The translations under genes were made by a program, and so were the position numbers. A DNA stretch of 38,232 nucleotides from Candidatus Saccharibacteria bacterium QS_5_54_17 (lineage in GTDB: Bacteria > Patescibacteriota > Saccharimonadia > QS-5-54-17): positions 1-38,232 of the forward strand of contig PXOU01000017.1 in assembly GCA_003022365.1 (NCBI GenBank). The letters are read 5' to 3'. Under the pieces are notes generated by a model that was not told where the DNA came from, searched no databases, and worked only from the letters and a program-made list of their open reading frames with translations. Below, piece after piece: positions 26,343 to 35,218 of the stretch (positions are counted from its first letter, which is position 1; each line of letters opens with the position of its first letter).

Positions 26343-28088
26343 ATGCGTGTACATGCGCTCCGTTTTGCCTCCCATTTTGCCTCCCACTCCTGGACGCCGT
26401 CGCTCACCTGGGTGGTAGGTATCGGTATTACCATATTGATCGCCGGAGCGGTCTGGTCGCTGAGCGTGGTGGCGATGTGGGCCTACCCGTCGGGGCGGTT
26501 GGCGCCGATGGCGAGCGTTAATGGAACACATCTGGGCGTGGATGACTCCTCCCGGGCGATTTCCAAGCTGGACTCCCAGCAATTATCAGATCATCAGATG
26601 ACCCTGGTCATAGGGGAGGAAACCCATCAAACCACACTTAAGAACGCAGGCTTCCGGGTTGAAGTGGAGGCGACGGTCGATAAGTTGTTATCTGCTCAGC
26701 AGCAGGCAAAAAGTAATCTGCGGCCTTGGAAATTCTGGCGTCCGCGTTCAGCTGCTTTGGTGGTCAATGTCGATGATAAGACGTTCCAGGAATTTTATAA
26801 CTCGGAGTTAGCCCGATACCACAAAAAACCGGTGGATGCCGGGTTAGAGGTAAAACAAGGCAACGTGCATATACGACCAGGAGAGACCACCTGGCGGATA
26901 GATAAGGAGGCGCTGAAGCGCGACATGCGCCGGGCGGCCGCGGCGCTGGATAAACAGGTGCCCGTGGCGGCCCAGCAGCGAAAACCCGGCGTCAGGGCAG
27001 CGGGGCTGGAACCGCTGCGGGCCGAGGCGCAGCAATGGCTTAACAGGGGATTCGCGTTAACACACGCGGGGGAAAGGTATCCGATACCCACCTCAAAACT
27101 GGCCGCCTCAATTATGGTCTCCAAAAAAGAAAAAGCGCCCCAGTTAGCCATTAACCGGAAGCCGATCCACCAATTTATCAAAAAAATAGCCAAAAAAGAC
27201 ATCAATACCGACCCGACACCCGGCCGCCGCATATTGGAAGACGGCCAAGTCACCCGGCGTGAAGAAGGGGAACCGGGGAAGGAAGTCAAGCTGTCCAAAA
27301 CCGTGGAAGCGGTCGCAACTGGGCTTAAGGAAGGAAAAACCAGCGCCGGGTTGCGAGTGCGCAAAATCAAACCCGGCACTCAGACCACCCGTACCTACAC
27401 GGCCACAAGTGACGGATTGCGGGCGCTGCTGGTGAATTTCGCGGCTTCTCATGGCGGGGAGTACGGCCTGGAGTTACGGACATTGAACGGGGATATCCAC
27501 GCCACCTACAACGCCGATAAACGCTTCGTAGCCGCCAGCACCTACAAAATGTATTTAGCCTACGCGGCCTATAAAGAAATCGAGAACGGCAATCTTGCCA
27601 TGGACAAAGACACGGAAGAAGGCACCGTCCGTTTCTGCCTGAGGAAGATGATCCTGTACTCTACCAACCCATGCGCCCACGCCTTAGGCAGGGCGGTCGG
27701 CTGGAAACGGGTCGATTCTTTGCTGAACGAAGCCGGATTCGGCGCGACCACCCTGAACAATCACCGCTCGGACCGGGTGAATAAATACACCACCGCTTCG
27801 GATGCGGCCAGGTTCATGCGGCGGCTGCGGGCCGGAGCATTATTGAACGGGAAGCATACCCGCCAATTACTGGACCGCTTACGTAGTCAAATCTTCCGCA
27901 GCGGCATACCGGCCGGCTCCTCGGGCACGGTCGCCAATAAGGTCGGGTTTTTCCAGGGATACCTCCATGACGTAGGGGTCGTAGAGGGTCCGGGGCGTAA
28001 TTACGTGCTGGCCATATATTCCTCCGGCGGCCAGTGGTGGGAATACCGGCAACTTGCCCAGAAAGTCGAGAACGTACTCGGGCGCTGA
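26343..28088 (+). CDS. Membrane-anchored serine beta-lactamase-like / PBP-like hydrolase
   Basis: N-terminal TM helix, extended VanW/PG-binding-4-like region, then AASTYKMYLAYAAYKE (SxxK), YSTNPCAHALG (SxN-like), VANKVGFFQG (KTG-like position). Confidence 0.8.
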   Translation: MRVHALRFASHFASHSWTPSLTWVVGIGITILIAGAVWSLSVVAMWAYPSGRLAPMASVNGTHLGVDDSSRAISKLDSQQLSDHQMTLVIGEETHQTTLKNAGFRVEVEATVDKLLSAQQQAKSNLRPWKFWRPRSAALVVNVDDKTFQEFYNSELARYHKKPVDAGLEVKQGNVHIRPGETTWRIDKEALKRDMRRAAAALDKQVPVAAQQRKPGVRAAGLEPLRAEAQQWLNRGFALTHAGERYPIPTSKLAASIMVSKKEKAPQLAINRKPIHQFIKKIAKKDINTDPTPGRRILEDGQVTRREEGEPGKEVKLSKTVEAVATGLKEGKTSAGLRVRKIKPGTQTTRTYTATSDGLRALLVNFAASHGGEYGLELRTLNGDIHATYNADKRFVAASTYKMYLAYAAYKEIENGNLAMDKDTEEGTVRFCLRKMILYSTNPCAHALGRAVGWKRVDSLLNEAGFGATTLNNHRSDRVNKYTTASDAARFMRRLRAGALLNGKHTRQLLDRLRSQIFRSGIPAGSSGTVANKVGFFQGYLHDVGVVEGPGRNYVLAIYSSGGQWWEYRQLAQKVENVLGR

Positions 28089-28312
28089 ATAGGAAGCAGC
28101 AAGCAGTAAGCAGTAAGAAGCAAGCAAGAAAACAAGGAACAGGGAACAGGTAACAGGGAACAGGTAACAGGGAACAGGTAACAGGGAGCAAGTAGCAGGA
28201 AGCAAGGAACAAGTGGGGAACGGGAAGCAAGGAGCAAGTAGCAGGTAACAGTAGGCGGTAGACGGCAGACAGTAGACAGGGAATGGGGGACAAGGAGCAA
28301 GTGGGAAAATGC
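28088..28312. repeat. Longest heptanucleotide tandem array in the window
   Basis: Successive 7-mers such as aacaggg aacaggt aacaggg aacaggt aacaggg agcaagt agcagga agcaagg aacaagt. Confidence 0.85.
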
Positions 28313-28369
28313 AAATTCTCTCTGTCATTCCGAACTTGTTTCAGAATCTAATTCTGCAACGAAAAAGTC

Positions 28370-29437
28370 TAAGTTCTATTTGTGATCCGAACACCCTGCC
28401 GGAAAGGGTAGACTCGGATCATGAAGCAACATCACACCAAACTCACCACCCACGACAGAGACAATCTCGCTCGTTGGCAGGCTCAGGGCATCTCTATGAG
28501 AGAGATGGCCAGACGGCTCGGGCGTTCAGTCTCAACTATTAGCGATGAATTCAAGAAAGGAGGTAAAGCCGGCGGCGAATACGCCGGGATCAGAGCGCAA
28601 CGTCTAAGCAACCTGCGAAAGGCCAAAAGCTATGTTCGACCGCCACTGAAGAACGACTGGCTCTACGCCTACGTCCACGCCAGATTGGGGGATGGGTGGA
28701 GTCCAGAGCAGATCAGCGGCCGCCTGAAGCGGGACTACCCCGGCGAGAAGACCCGGCATATCAACCACGAAACCATCTACCGGTTCATCTATGCCGAGGA
28801 GAACCGGGAATTGCAACTGTGGGAGTATCTGCCCCGGAAGCAGAAGAGGCGGTGCAAGCAGCACGGTCGCAAGGCCTCTCGCAGCTGTATCCCAAACCGG
28901 GTATCCATTCACCAGCGGCCGGTGACGGTTGCAGAGCGGGCGGAGTTCGGGCATTTCGAGGGCGACAGTATCGAAGGCCGGCGCGTCCACAAAGATGGTA
29001 TTCACACCGAGGTAGAAAGAAAGAGCCGTAAGACGTTTGCCCGTAAAGTTAATCGGATTGCCTCGGCGGAAACCCTCTCCGCCCAGCTGGCTATATTCGA
29101 ACGTGTGCCGGCCCCGGCCCGCCGCTCCACTACCTTGGATAACGGCAAGGAGCACTCCCTACACGAGCAACTGACCACCGATCTTGGTACGAACGTCTAT
29201 TTTGCCGATCCCTATTCCTCCTGGCAGCGGGGCAGCAACGAATACCATAACGGCCTGCTCAGGCGCTATCTGCCAAAACGAACGGACTTTAGCACTCTGA
29301 CCCAGGACGAACTGGACGATATCGTCGAAGAGATTAACAACCGGCCCAGGAAATGCCTGGACTACGCCACGCCCAACGAGGTATTCTCGGAAGAGTTAAC
29401 CAAGGCGGGTGTTCGGATCGAAAGTCGAATGTAGGAA
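28370..29437 (+). mobile_element. IS30-family insertion sequence (approximate ends)
   Basis: Contains the transposase; 13-bp inverted repeat GATCCGAACACCC (28384-28396) / GGGTGTTCGGATC (29407-29419) with a weaker outward extension. Confidence 0.7.
28421..29434 (+). CDS. IS30-family transposase
   Basis: N-terminal HTH (ISMREMARRLGRSVSTIS); DDE residues in FEGDSIEG, TTLDNGKEH and SNEYHNGLLRRYLPK. Confidence 0.95.
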   Translation: MKQHHTKLTTHDRDNLARWQAQGISMREMARRLGRSVSTISDEFKKGGKAGGEYAGIRAQRLSNLRKAKSYVRPPLKNDWLYAYVHARLGDGWSPEQISGRLKRDYPGEKTRHINHETIYRFIYAEENRELQLWEYLPRKQKRRCKQHGRKASRSCIPNRVSIHQRPVTVAERAEFGHFEGDSIEGRRVHKDGIHTEVERKSRKTFARKVNRIASAETLSAQLAIFERVPAPARRSTTLDNGKEHSLHEQLTTDLGTNVYFADPYSSWQRGSNEYHNGLLRRYLPKRTDFSTLTQDELDDIVEEINNRPRKCLDYATPNEVFSEELTKAGVRIESRM

Positions 29438-29688
29438 GCGGGCGTACATATTTTATTCACAGTTCACGATCGTGAACTGTGAATAAAAGATTTTACCCGT
29501 TACAGCCCAAACCTCCCCTAGAGGGATAACAAGAGGGATAACAAGGACGGTCCTTGCAATGAGGCCCGGACCTATAACCTCTGGTGACGATCGTTAGCAG
29601 AGGTTAGAGCTTGTGTGGGGCGGTTGTGTTGGCCGTATTCCTTCGCTCGGCGTTTATTTTTATAATCAGAGAGGAGAGGGAGGATGTC

Positions 29689-30294
29689 ATGGAGCATTTA
29701 GTCGAAAGCATGCAAGCCAACGGCGCCTTGCGGACGCCGGAGCTGATCTCGGCCTTCCGCGACGTCGACCGGACGGACTTTTTACCCCAGGATCAAATAC
29801 CTTTGGCCGGGCGGGACCGCCCGTTACCTATCGGCCAAGGACAGACCAACTCCCAGCCATCGACCGTCGCTTTTACGCTTGAGATGTTACAGCCCCAAGC
29901 CGGCGACCGCATATTGGATGTGGGGTCCGGTTCCGGGTGGACGACGGCCTTATTGGCGCATGTGGTGGGAGAAGCAGGCTATGTGTACGGCGTGGAACGG
30001 GTGGATGGATTGGTCGAATTCGGCCGCCGGAACCTGGACGCGTATAACTTTGCCAACGCCGAAATCACCAGCGCCGGCGACAGCTTCGGGTTACTCCGTA
30101 AAGCTCCTTTCGATAAAATTTTGGTTTCCGCCTCGGCCGAGACAATACCCGGGGAACTGGTAGACCAAATCGCACCAGGCGGCCGTATGGTCATCTCGGT
30201 GGGGAATTCGCTGATGTGTGTAGAAAAGTCGGCAACCGGGGAGATAGATACCCGGGAATATCCCGGCTTCGTGTTCGTGCCGCTGAAGCGCTAG
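29689..30294 (+). CDS. Protein-L-isoaspartate O-methyltransferase-like protein
   Basis: RTDFLPQ...GQGQTNSQPSTVAFTLEMLQPQAGDRILDVGSGSGWTTALLAHVVG...VYGVERV...FDKILVSASAETIPGELVDQIAPGGRMVISVG. RBS gaggagagggagg before the ATG at 29689. Confidence 0.92.
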   Translation: MEHLVESMQANGALRTPELISAFRDVDRTDFLPQDQIPLAGRDRPLPIGQGQTNSQPSTVAFTLEMLQPQAGDRILDVGSGSGWTTALLAHVVGEAGYVYGVERVDGLVEFGRRNLDAYNFANAEITSAGDSFGLLRKAPFDKILVSASAETIPGELVDQIAPGGRMVISVGNSLMCVEKSATGEIDTREYPGFVFVPLKR

Positions 30295-30329
30295 CAGGGA
30301 AGGGTCTCTTACTCTGAACCCTTGTGGTT

Positions 30330-30950
30330 TAGGGGTTTGGCCCGGCAGCGGGAATAGGAAGCAAGCAGTAAGAAGTAAGAAGCAAGTAAAAACAGACAGC
30401 AGACAGGGAGTGAGAAGCAACAGGCTCTAAACCTGTCATCCTGAACCTGTCTGCCGACAGGCAGGCTTGTTTCAGGATCAGTCTCAGGGTCATGTCGGCT
30501 TGATGGATTCCGGATCACTTCGACTTTGCTCAGTGCGAGCGGGGTCCGGAATGACAAAAGAGAGGAAGCTCTTTTTTTGCAAGGACCGTCCTTGCAATTT
30601 TGCGCCAATTAGCGCTTTTGGTAGCGATTTTTAATCTTGCAAGGAACGTCCTTGCAATGATTGTCATCCTGAATTTATTTCAGGATCTATTTCTGACTCA
30701 CATCGGGTTAATAGATTCCGGATCGGGGTCCGGAATGACAAAGAGGGTGAGGAAAAAGAAGTATCCTCCTGAACCTGTCATCCTGAACTTGTTTCAGGAT
30801 CTATTGCAGACTCACATCGGGTTAAAGGATTCTGAACCAAGTTCAGAATGACAAATAAGGTTTGCATGTTTCCACTTGCTACTTGCTCCCTGTTCCCTGT
30901 TCCCCGTCTACTGTCTGCTGACTACCGTCCACTCCCTGCTTGCTGTGCTA
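30330..30950. repeat. Intergenic repeat mosaic
   Basis: Partial head box ggcccggcagcgggaataggaag, heptads, REP-like copies, MITE-like copy 2, second nested insertion. Confidence 0.8.
30577..30657. mobile_element. MITE-like element, copy 2
   Basis: TTGCAAGGACCGTCCTTGCAA...TTGCAAGGAACGTCCTTGCAA around TTTTGCGCCAATTAGCGCTTTTGGTAGCGATTTTTAATC; clearly homologous to 26089-26168. Confidence 0.7.
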
Positions 30951-30960
30951 GAATATCGGT

Positions 30961-31338
30961 ATGTTGATCCTGACGCTGTGGCAGTGGTGGTATCGGTATG
31001 GCTGGCAGGCCGCCGGGCGCGCCTTGCTGGGGTTTTTGAGTAGCACGGTGCATAATTTTTCCGTCCCCATCCTGGTCCGGACACTACTGGCTCCCTGGAA
31101 ACGGACCGTTAATGTGGCCGGTCCCAATACGCCGTTACAGGTACGGCTGCAGTGGTGGGTCGGCAACCAGGTTTCCCGGTTCATCGGTGCCTTCGTCCGG
31201 ATCGCGGCACTGGTTACCGCCGCTATCATCCTGACCATTACGGCCCTTGCCGGGGGAATTCTGTTGCTGCTGTGGCCACTGGTGCCGGTGGCAGTCGTCG
31301 GCGGGGTAATCATAGCGGGGGTGCGGCTATGGATGTAA
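30961..31338 (+). CDS. Small multi-pass membrane protein, coupled to the downstream AAA ATPase
   Basis: 125-aa hydrophobic ORF with NFSVPILVRTLLAPWKRT; its end overlaps the ATPase start (ATGGATGTAA). Confidence 0.8.
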   Translation: MLILTLWQWWYRYGWQAAGRALLGFLSSTVHNFSVPILVRTLLAPWKRTVNVAGPNTPLQVRLQWWVGNQVSRFIGAFVRIAALVTAAIILTITALAGGILLLLWPLVPVAVVGGVIIAGVRLWM

Positions 31339-33722
31339 CGTCTCTGGATGCCCGGGCGTTCCGGATGCGCGCCGCCCGGTATCGCCACCTGCTGGAAGGG
31401 AAGCGGATCTGGATATGGCGCGGACTGCTGGTGCTGGGAATAGCGGCCGCCTCCGTTTCCTGGTTCGCCGGGTGGCACGTCAGCATTACCTACCTCATCG
31501 GTGCTATGACTATATTGCTACTCCAATTGCTGCTGTGGTGGCGGCTGTATCTGCGCACCATACCCGCAAGCGCCCCACTGGAGGGGGAAACCATCGACCC
31601 CAACACCCAAGCCGACTTCCGGCTTTTGCGGGGAGCTTATAAGGTTGAAACCCCGGCCCAGCTCTGGGATAAGCTGGCAATGACCTGGCCGGCTCAGTTT
31701 ATCGTCAACCGCCTTTTGCTGGGCTTTGATGAAATTGCGCCGCGGATGAGCCAATCGGCGGAAGACTTGTCAGAACTATGGCAGCACGCCTATCGCTTAA
31801 GCCGGGATGCGGGCGCCGAATCCATCACCACCGGCGCGATGGTGACGGCGCTTATCGTCTCGGGGGAAGATAGCCAGCAGTGGCTCAGGCAACAAAAACT
31901 CCAGACCCAGGATGTGATTAATGTATTTGATTGGCAGCACAGGACAGATGTAATATTGCAAAAATTAGAACAAAGTAGATCGTTCGGCGGCTTTGCTCGG
32001 GATTGGGCAGCCGGGTATACGCCGCTGCTTAACCGGTTCGGCCACGACATCAGTACCGATGTCGAGCGCGGGGCTTACCAACACGTCTATCTCCAAACCC
32101 ACGCCCAAGACTTGGACTGGATGCTGGAAACCATGGCCCAAAAGTCACAAAATTCCCTCGCCCTTATCGGCAAAACGGGAGCCGGCAAGACCTCACTGGT
32201 TTATGCGCTGGCCGAGCGGATGCTGGACCCCCGCAATCACGCGTTGCGTTGGCACAAGGTGTTTTCACTGGACTCCACCGCCATCGTCTCGGAAGCCAAC
32301 CGGAGTGGTAATTTGGAGCAACTGCTACTTAAGATCATCGGCGAGGCGCGCCAAGCGGGCAATATCATCCTGTTTTTCGACGACGCCCGAAGTTTTCTGA
32401 CCCAGGATTCCGGTGCCAAAGATATGACCAATATCTTAAGCCAAGTAGTTGCCAACAATGCGGCTCGGGTGCTTCTGGCGCTGCGGCCTGAGGATTGGCA
32501 ACAGTTGACTACGGTGGCACCGGATATTGCCACTCATATACAGCAGCTGCCCGTCCGGGAACCAGACCGCGCCCTCACCCTCCGGGTTTTAGAAGACCAG
32601 GCGCTGGCCGTGGAAGCTGACAAGGGCGTCAATATCAGCTATCCGGCCATTATCGAAGCCTATACCCTGGCCGAACGCTACCTGCCGGATCAGGCGTTCC
32701 CCGGCAAAGCTATTTCATTACTCCATAGCGCCGCGCCCCAGGCCACCATGGGGTGGGTGTTGCCGGAGACGGTGCAGCAGACGGTTGAATCCATGACCGG
32801 AGCCAAAGTGACCGCGGCCACCGACGACGAACAGGACGTATTATTAAATCTGGAAGATCACCTGCGCCAACGTATGGTCAACCAATCGTCGGCCGTCCAA
32901 GTGGTTTCCGACGCGCTTCGGCGGGCCCGGGCCGGGGTGCGTGATCAGGAGCGGCCGGTCGGCAGTTTCCTGTTCCTGGGGCCGACCGGAGTTGGCAAAA
33001 CCGAATTAAGCAAGTCCTTGGCGGCCCTGTATTTCGGCGGTGAGGACCGCATGATCCGGGTGGACATGAGCGAGTACAATCAACCCGAGAGCACCCAGCG
33101 GCTATTGGCACCTGCCGGGCAAGAACCCGGCTTGCTGACCGCCATACGTATGCAGCCATTCAGCGTGGTATTACTGGACGAAGTTGAGAAAGCTTCTGAT
33201 GATGTGTTGAATTTACTTCTACAAATGTTGGACGAAGGCCAGTTGACCGATGTCAACGGCAAGACCGTATCCTTTCGGGACGCCATCGTCATCACCACCT
33301 CCAACGCCGGCGCGGATACCATCCGGTCCTTCATCGAGGAAGGGTATGATCTGGGAGACTTCAGCCAGGAATTTATCGACCAGCTGATCAGTGACCAACA
33401 GTTCAAACCCGAGCTGATCAACCGCTTCGACGAAGTGGTGCTGTTCCGGCCGCTGACCAAGGACGAATTGCTGGGGGTAGTGGATAGGCTGGTGGGGGAT
33501 GTCAATCAGAACCTGGCCGACCGGCAAGTCGGCGTGACGCTGACCGAGGCCGCCGCCCGGGCTATCGTGGACGCCGGCTACGATCCGCGGCTGGGCGCTC
33601 GTCCCATGCGCCGGGTTATGCAGCGCACGGTGGAAAATGTGGTATCCAAGCAATTGCTAAGCGGCGACTTGCAGCCGGGCGATAATATCACCCTGGACGC
33701 GGCCGATCTGGACCTGGAGTAG
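31329..33722 (+). CDS. Membrane-anchored Clp-like ATPase with two AAA modules
   Basis: N-terminal TM helices; D1 LIGKTGAGKTSLVYAL; D2 FLFLGPTGVGKTELSKSLAALYF, VDMSEYNQPES, VVLLDEVEKASDDVLNLLLQMLDEGQLTDVNGKTVSFRDAIVITTSNAGA, DPRLGARPMRRVMQ. The ORF-track start at 31152 is probably spurious. Confidence 0.92.
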   Translation: MDVTSLDARAFRMRAARYRHLLEGKRIWIWRGLLVLGIAAASVSWFAGWHVSITYLIGAMTILLLQLLLWWRLYLRTIPASAPLEGETIDPNTQADFRLLRGAYKVETPAQLWDKLAMTWPAQFIVNRLLLGFDEIAPRMSQSAEDLSELWQHAYRLSRDAGAESITTGAMVTALIVSGEDSQQWLRQQKLQTQDVINVFDWQHRTDVILQKLEQSRSFGGFARDWAAGYTPLLNRFGHDISTDVERGAYQHVYLQTHAQDLDWMLETMAQKSQNSLALIGKTGAGKTSLVYALAERMLDPRNHALRWHKVFSLDSTAIVSEANRSGNLEQLLLKIIGEARQAGNIILFFDDARSFLTQDSGAKDMTNILSQVVANNAARVLLALRPEDWQQLTTVAPDIATHIQQLPVREPDRALTLRVLEDQALAVEADKGVNISYPAIIEAYTLAERYLPDQAFPGKAISLLHSAAPQATMGWVLPETVQQTVESMTGAKVTAATDDEQDVLLNLEDHLRQRMVNQSSAVQVVSDALRRARAGVRDQERPVGSFLFLGPTGVGKTELSKSLAALYFGGEDRMIRVDMSEYNQPESTQRLLAPAGQEPGLLTAIRMQPFSVVLLDEVEKASDDVLNLLLQMLDEGQLTDVNGKTVSFRDAIVITTSNAGADTIRSFIEEGYDLGDFSQEFIDQLISDQQFKPELINRFDEVVLFRPLTKDELLGVVDRLVGDVNQNLADRQVGVTLTEAAARAIVDAGYDPRLGARPMRRVMQRTVENVVSKQLLSGDLQPGDNITLDAADLDLE

Positions 33723-33744
33723 GACACCACTTCTTGAGTGGCCG

Positions 33745-34075
33745 GTCAGGTAACAGGAAACAGGAAGTTAGGAAGCAAGTGGAAACATGCAAACCTTATT
33801 TGTCATCCTGAACTTGTTTCAGGATCTTCCTCTCTTGTCATCCTGAATTTATTTCAGGATCTATTCCAGGATCTGTTGCAGAAACGATTCCGAACTAAAT
33901 TCGCAGTGACAAATAGGGGTGTCATTCTAAACTGTCATCCTGAACTTGTTTCAGGATCTATTTTAGGACCGGATTCCGAAACAAGTTCGGAATGACGGAG
34001 GAAGCTCGGAATGACAAAGAGGGTAGGCAGGAATAGCACTCTTTTATTTCCACTTACTGCTTACTTCCCGTTCTA
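33745..34075. repeat. Intergenic repeat mosaic
   Basis: Heptads and several TGTCATCCTGAAC...CAGGATC / GATTCCGAA...TTCGGAATGAC units. Confidence 0.8.
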
Positions 34076-34138
34076 CGGGCGCCTGCCAGCGCCGGATGTG
34101 TATGTTACGCTGGAAAAAGTCAAACGGGAGTATAATCC

Positions 34139-35218
34139 ATGCCGATCGAATACCTGATCCTGCTGGGGGCGGGCATCATCGTCGGGGTATTGATAGCAAT
34201 ATTCGGAATCCGGAGAACCTCAAGCTCGGACAATGAAAGCTTGCGCTTACTCCAGGAGCAGATGAGTCAGCTCCAAACCCGGCTGAACGATCAGCTGCAA
34301 TCGAACCAATCGAATCAGACGTCGATGCAGGAGGCCATCCAGAAACAGATGACAGACGCCCAGAGCGTCATCAGCGACGTCCGGGATCGCTTGGGCAAGC
34401 TGCATGAAACCAATCAGCAAGTAGTCGGGGTGACCGACCAACTTCAGAGTTTGGAGGACATCCTCAAAAACCCCAAACAGCGCGGCGTACTGGGCGAGTA
34501 TTATCTGGAAACGGTTTTAAAGAACGTGCTGCCCCCGGAACGGTTCCGGTTGCAGTATACCCTGGGGGAGGACAAACAGGAGAATAAACTGGTCCCCGAC
34601 GCGGCCGTTTTCCTGGAAGAAGGCAAAACGCTGCCCGTCGACTCCAAATTTAGTTTGGAAAATTATAACCGCTTAGTCCAGGAGCACGATGACGCCAAGC
34701 GCGAGGCTTTACAGAAAGAATTCAAAACGGATCTGAAAAACCGCATTGATGAGACGGCCAAATACATCCAGCCGGATCTGGGCACCATGGAATTCGCCTT
34801 TATGTTCATCCCCTCCGAAGGAGTCTATTACGATCTGCTCATCAATAACGTGGGTTCCAGCAATACCACCGCCCGGGATTTGATCGAATACGCCTTCCAG
34901 GAAAAGCGGGTCATTATCGTCTCCCCGACGTCGTTCATGGCCTATCTGCAGACGGTCATCCAGGGGCTGCGCAGCTTGGAGATCGAAGAAAACGTGCGGG
35001 AAATCCAAAAGCGCGTAGGGGAGCTGCATCGGCACATCGCCACCCACGAGGAGCTTATGCAGAAGCTGGGCAAAAGCCTGGGCACCACGGTTAATCACTT
35101 TAACACCGCCCACAAGGAGCTGGGTAAAATAGACAAAGACGTGGTCCGTATCGCCGACACCGAACGGGTGGTGGAACCGGCCGCGCTGGATCAACCACGG
35201 AAAGGGGATGATGACTAA
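34139..35218 (+). CDS. rmuC: DNA recombination protein RmuC
   Basis: N-terminal TM, coiled coil, GVLGEYYLETVLKNVLPPERFRLQYTL, LPVDSKFSLENYNRL, FMFIPSEGVYYDLL, RVIIVSPTSFMAYLQTV. Confidence 0.93.
   Translation: MPIEYLILLGAGIIVGVLIAIFGIRRTSSSDNESLRLLQEQMSQLQTRLNDQLQSNQSNQTSMQEAIQKQMTDAQSVISDVRDRLGKLHETNQQVVGVTDQLQSLEDILKNPKQRGVLGEYYLETVLKNVLPPERFRLQYTLGEDKQENKLVPDAAVFLEEGKTLPVDSKFSLENYNRLVQEHDDAKREALQKEFKTDLKNRIDETAKYIQPDLGTMEFAFMFIPSEGVYYDLLINNVGSSNTTARDLIEYAFQEKRVIIVSPTSFMAYLQTVIQGLRSLEIEENVREIQKRVGELHRHIATHEELMQKLGKSLGTTVNHFNTAHKELGKIDKDVVRIADTERVVEPAALDQPRKGDDD

Noticed and set aside
31152-31328. N-terminal 59 aa of the 31152 ORF (MVGRQPGFPVHRCLRPDRG...)
   Set aside because: It lies in an alternative frame of the upstream membrane protein; the ATG at 31329 gives a plausible N-terminus with translational coupling.
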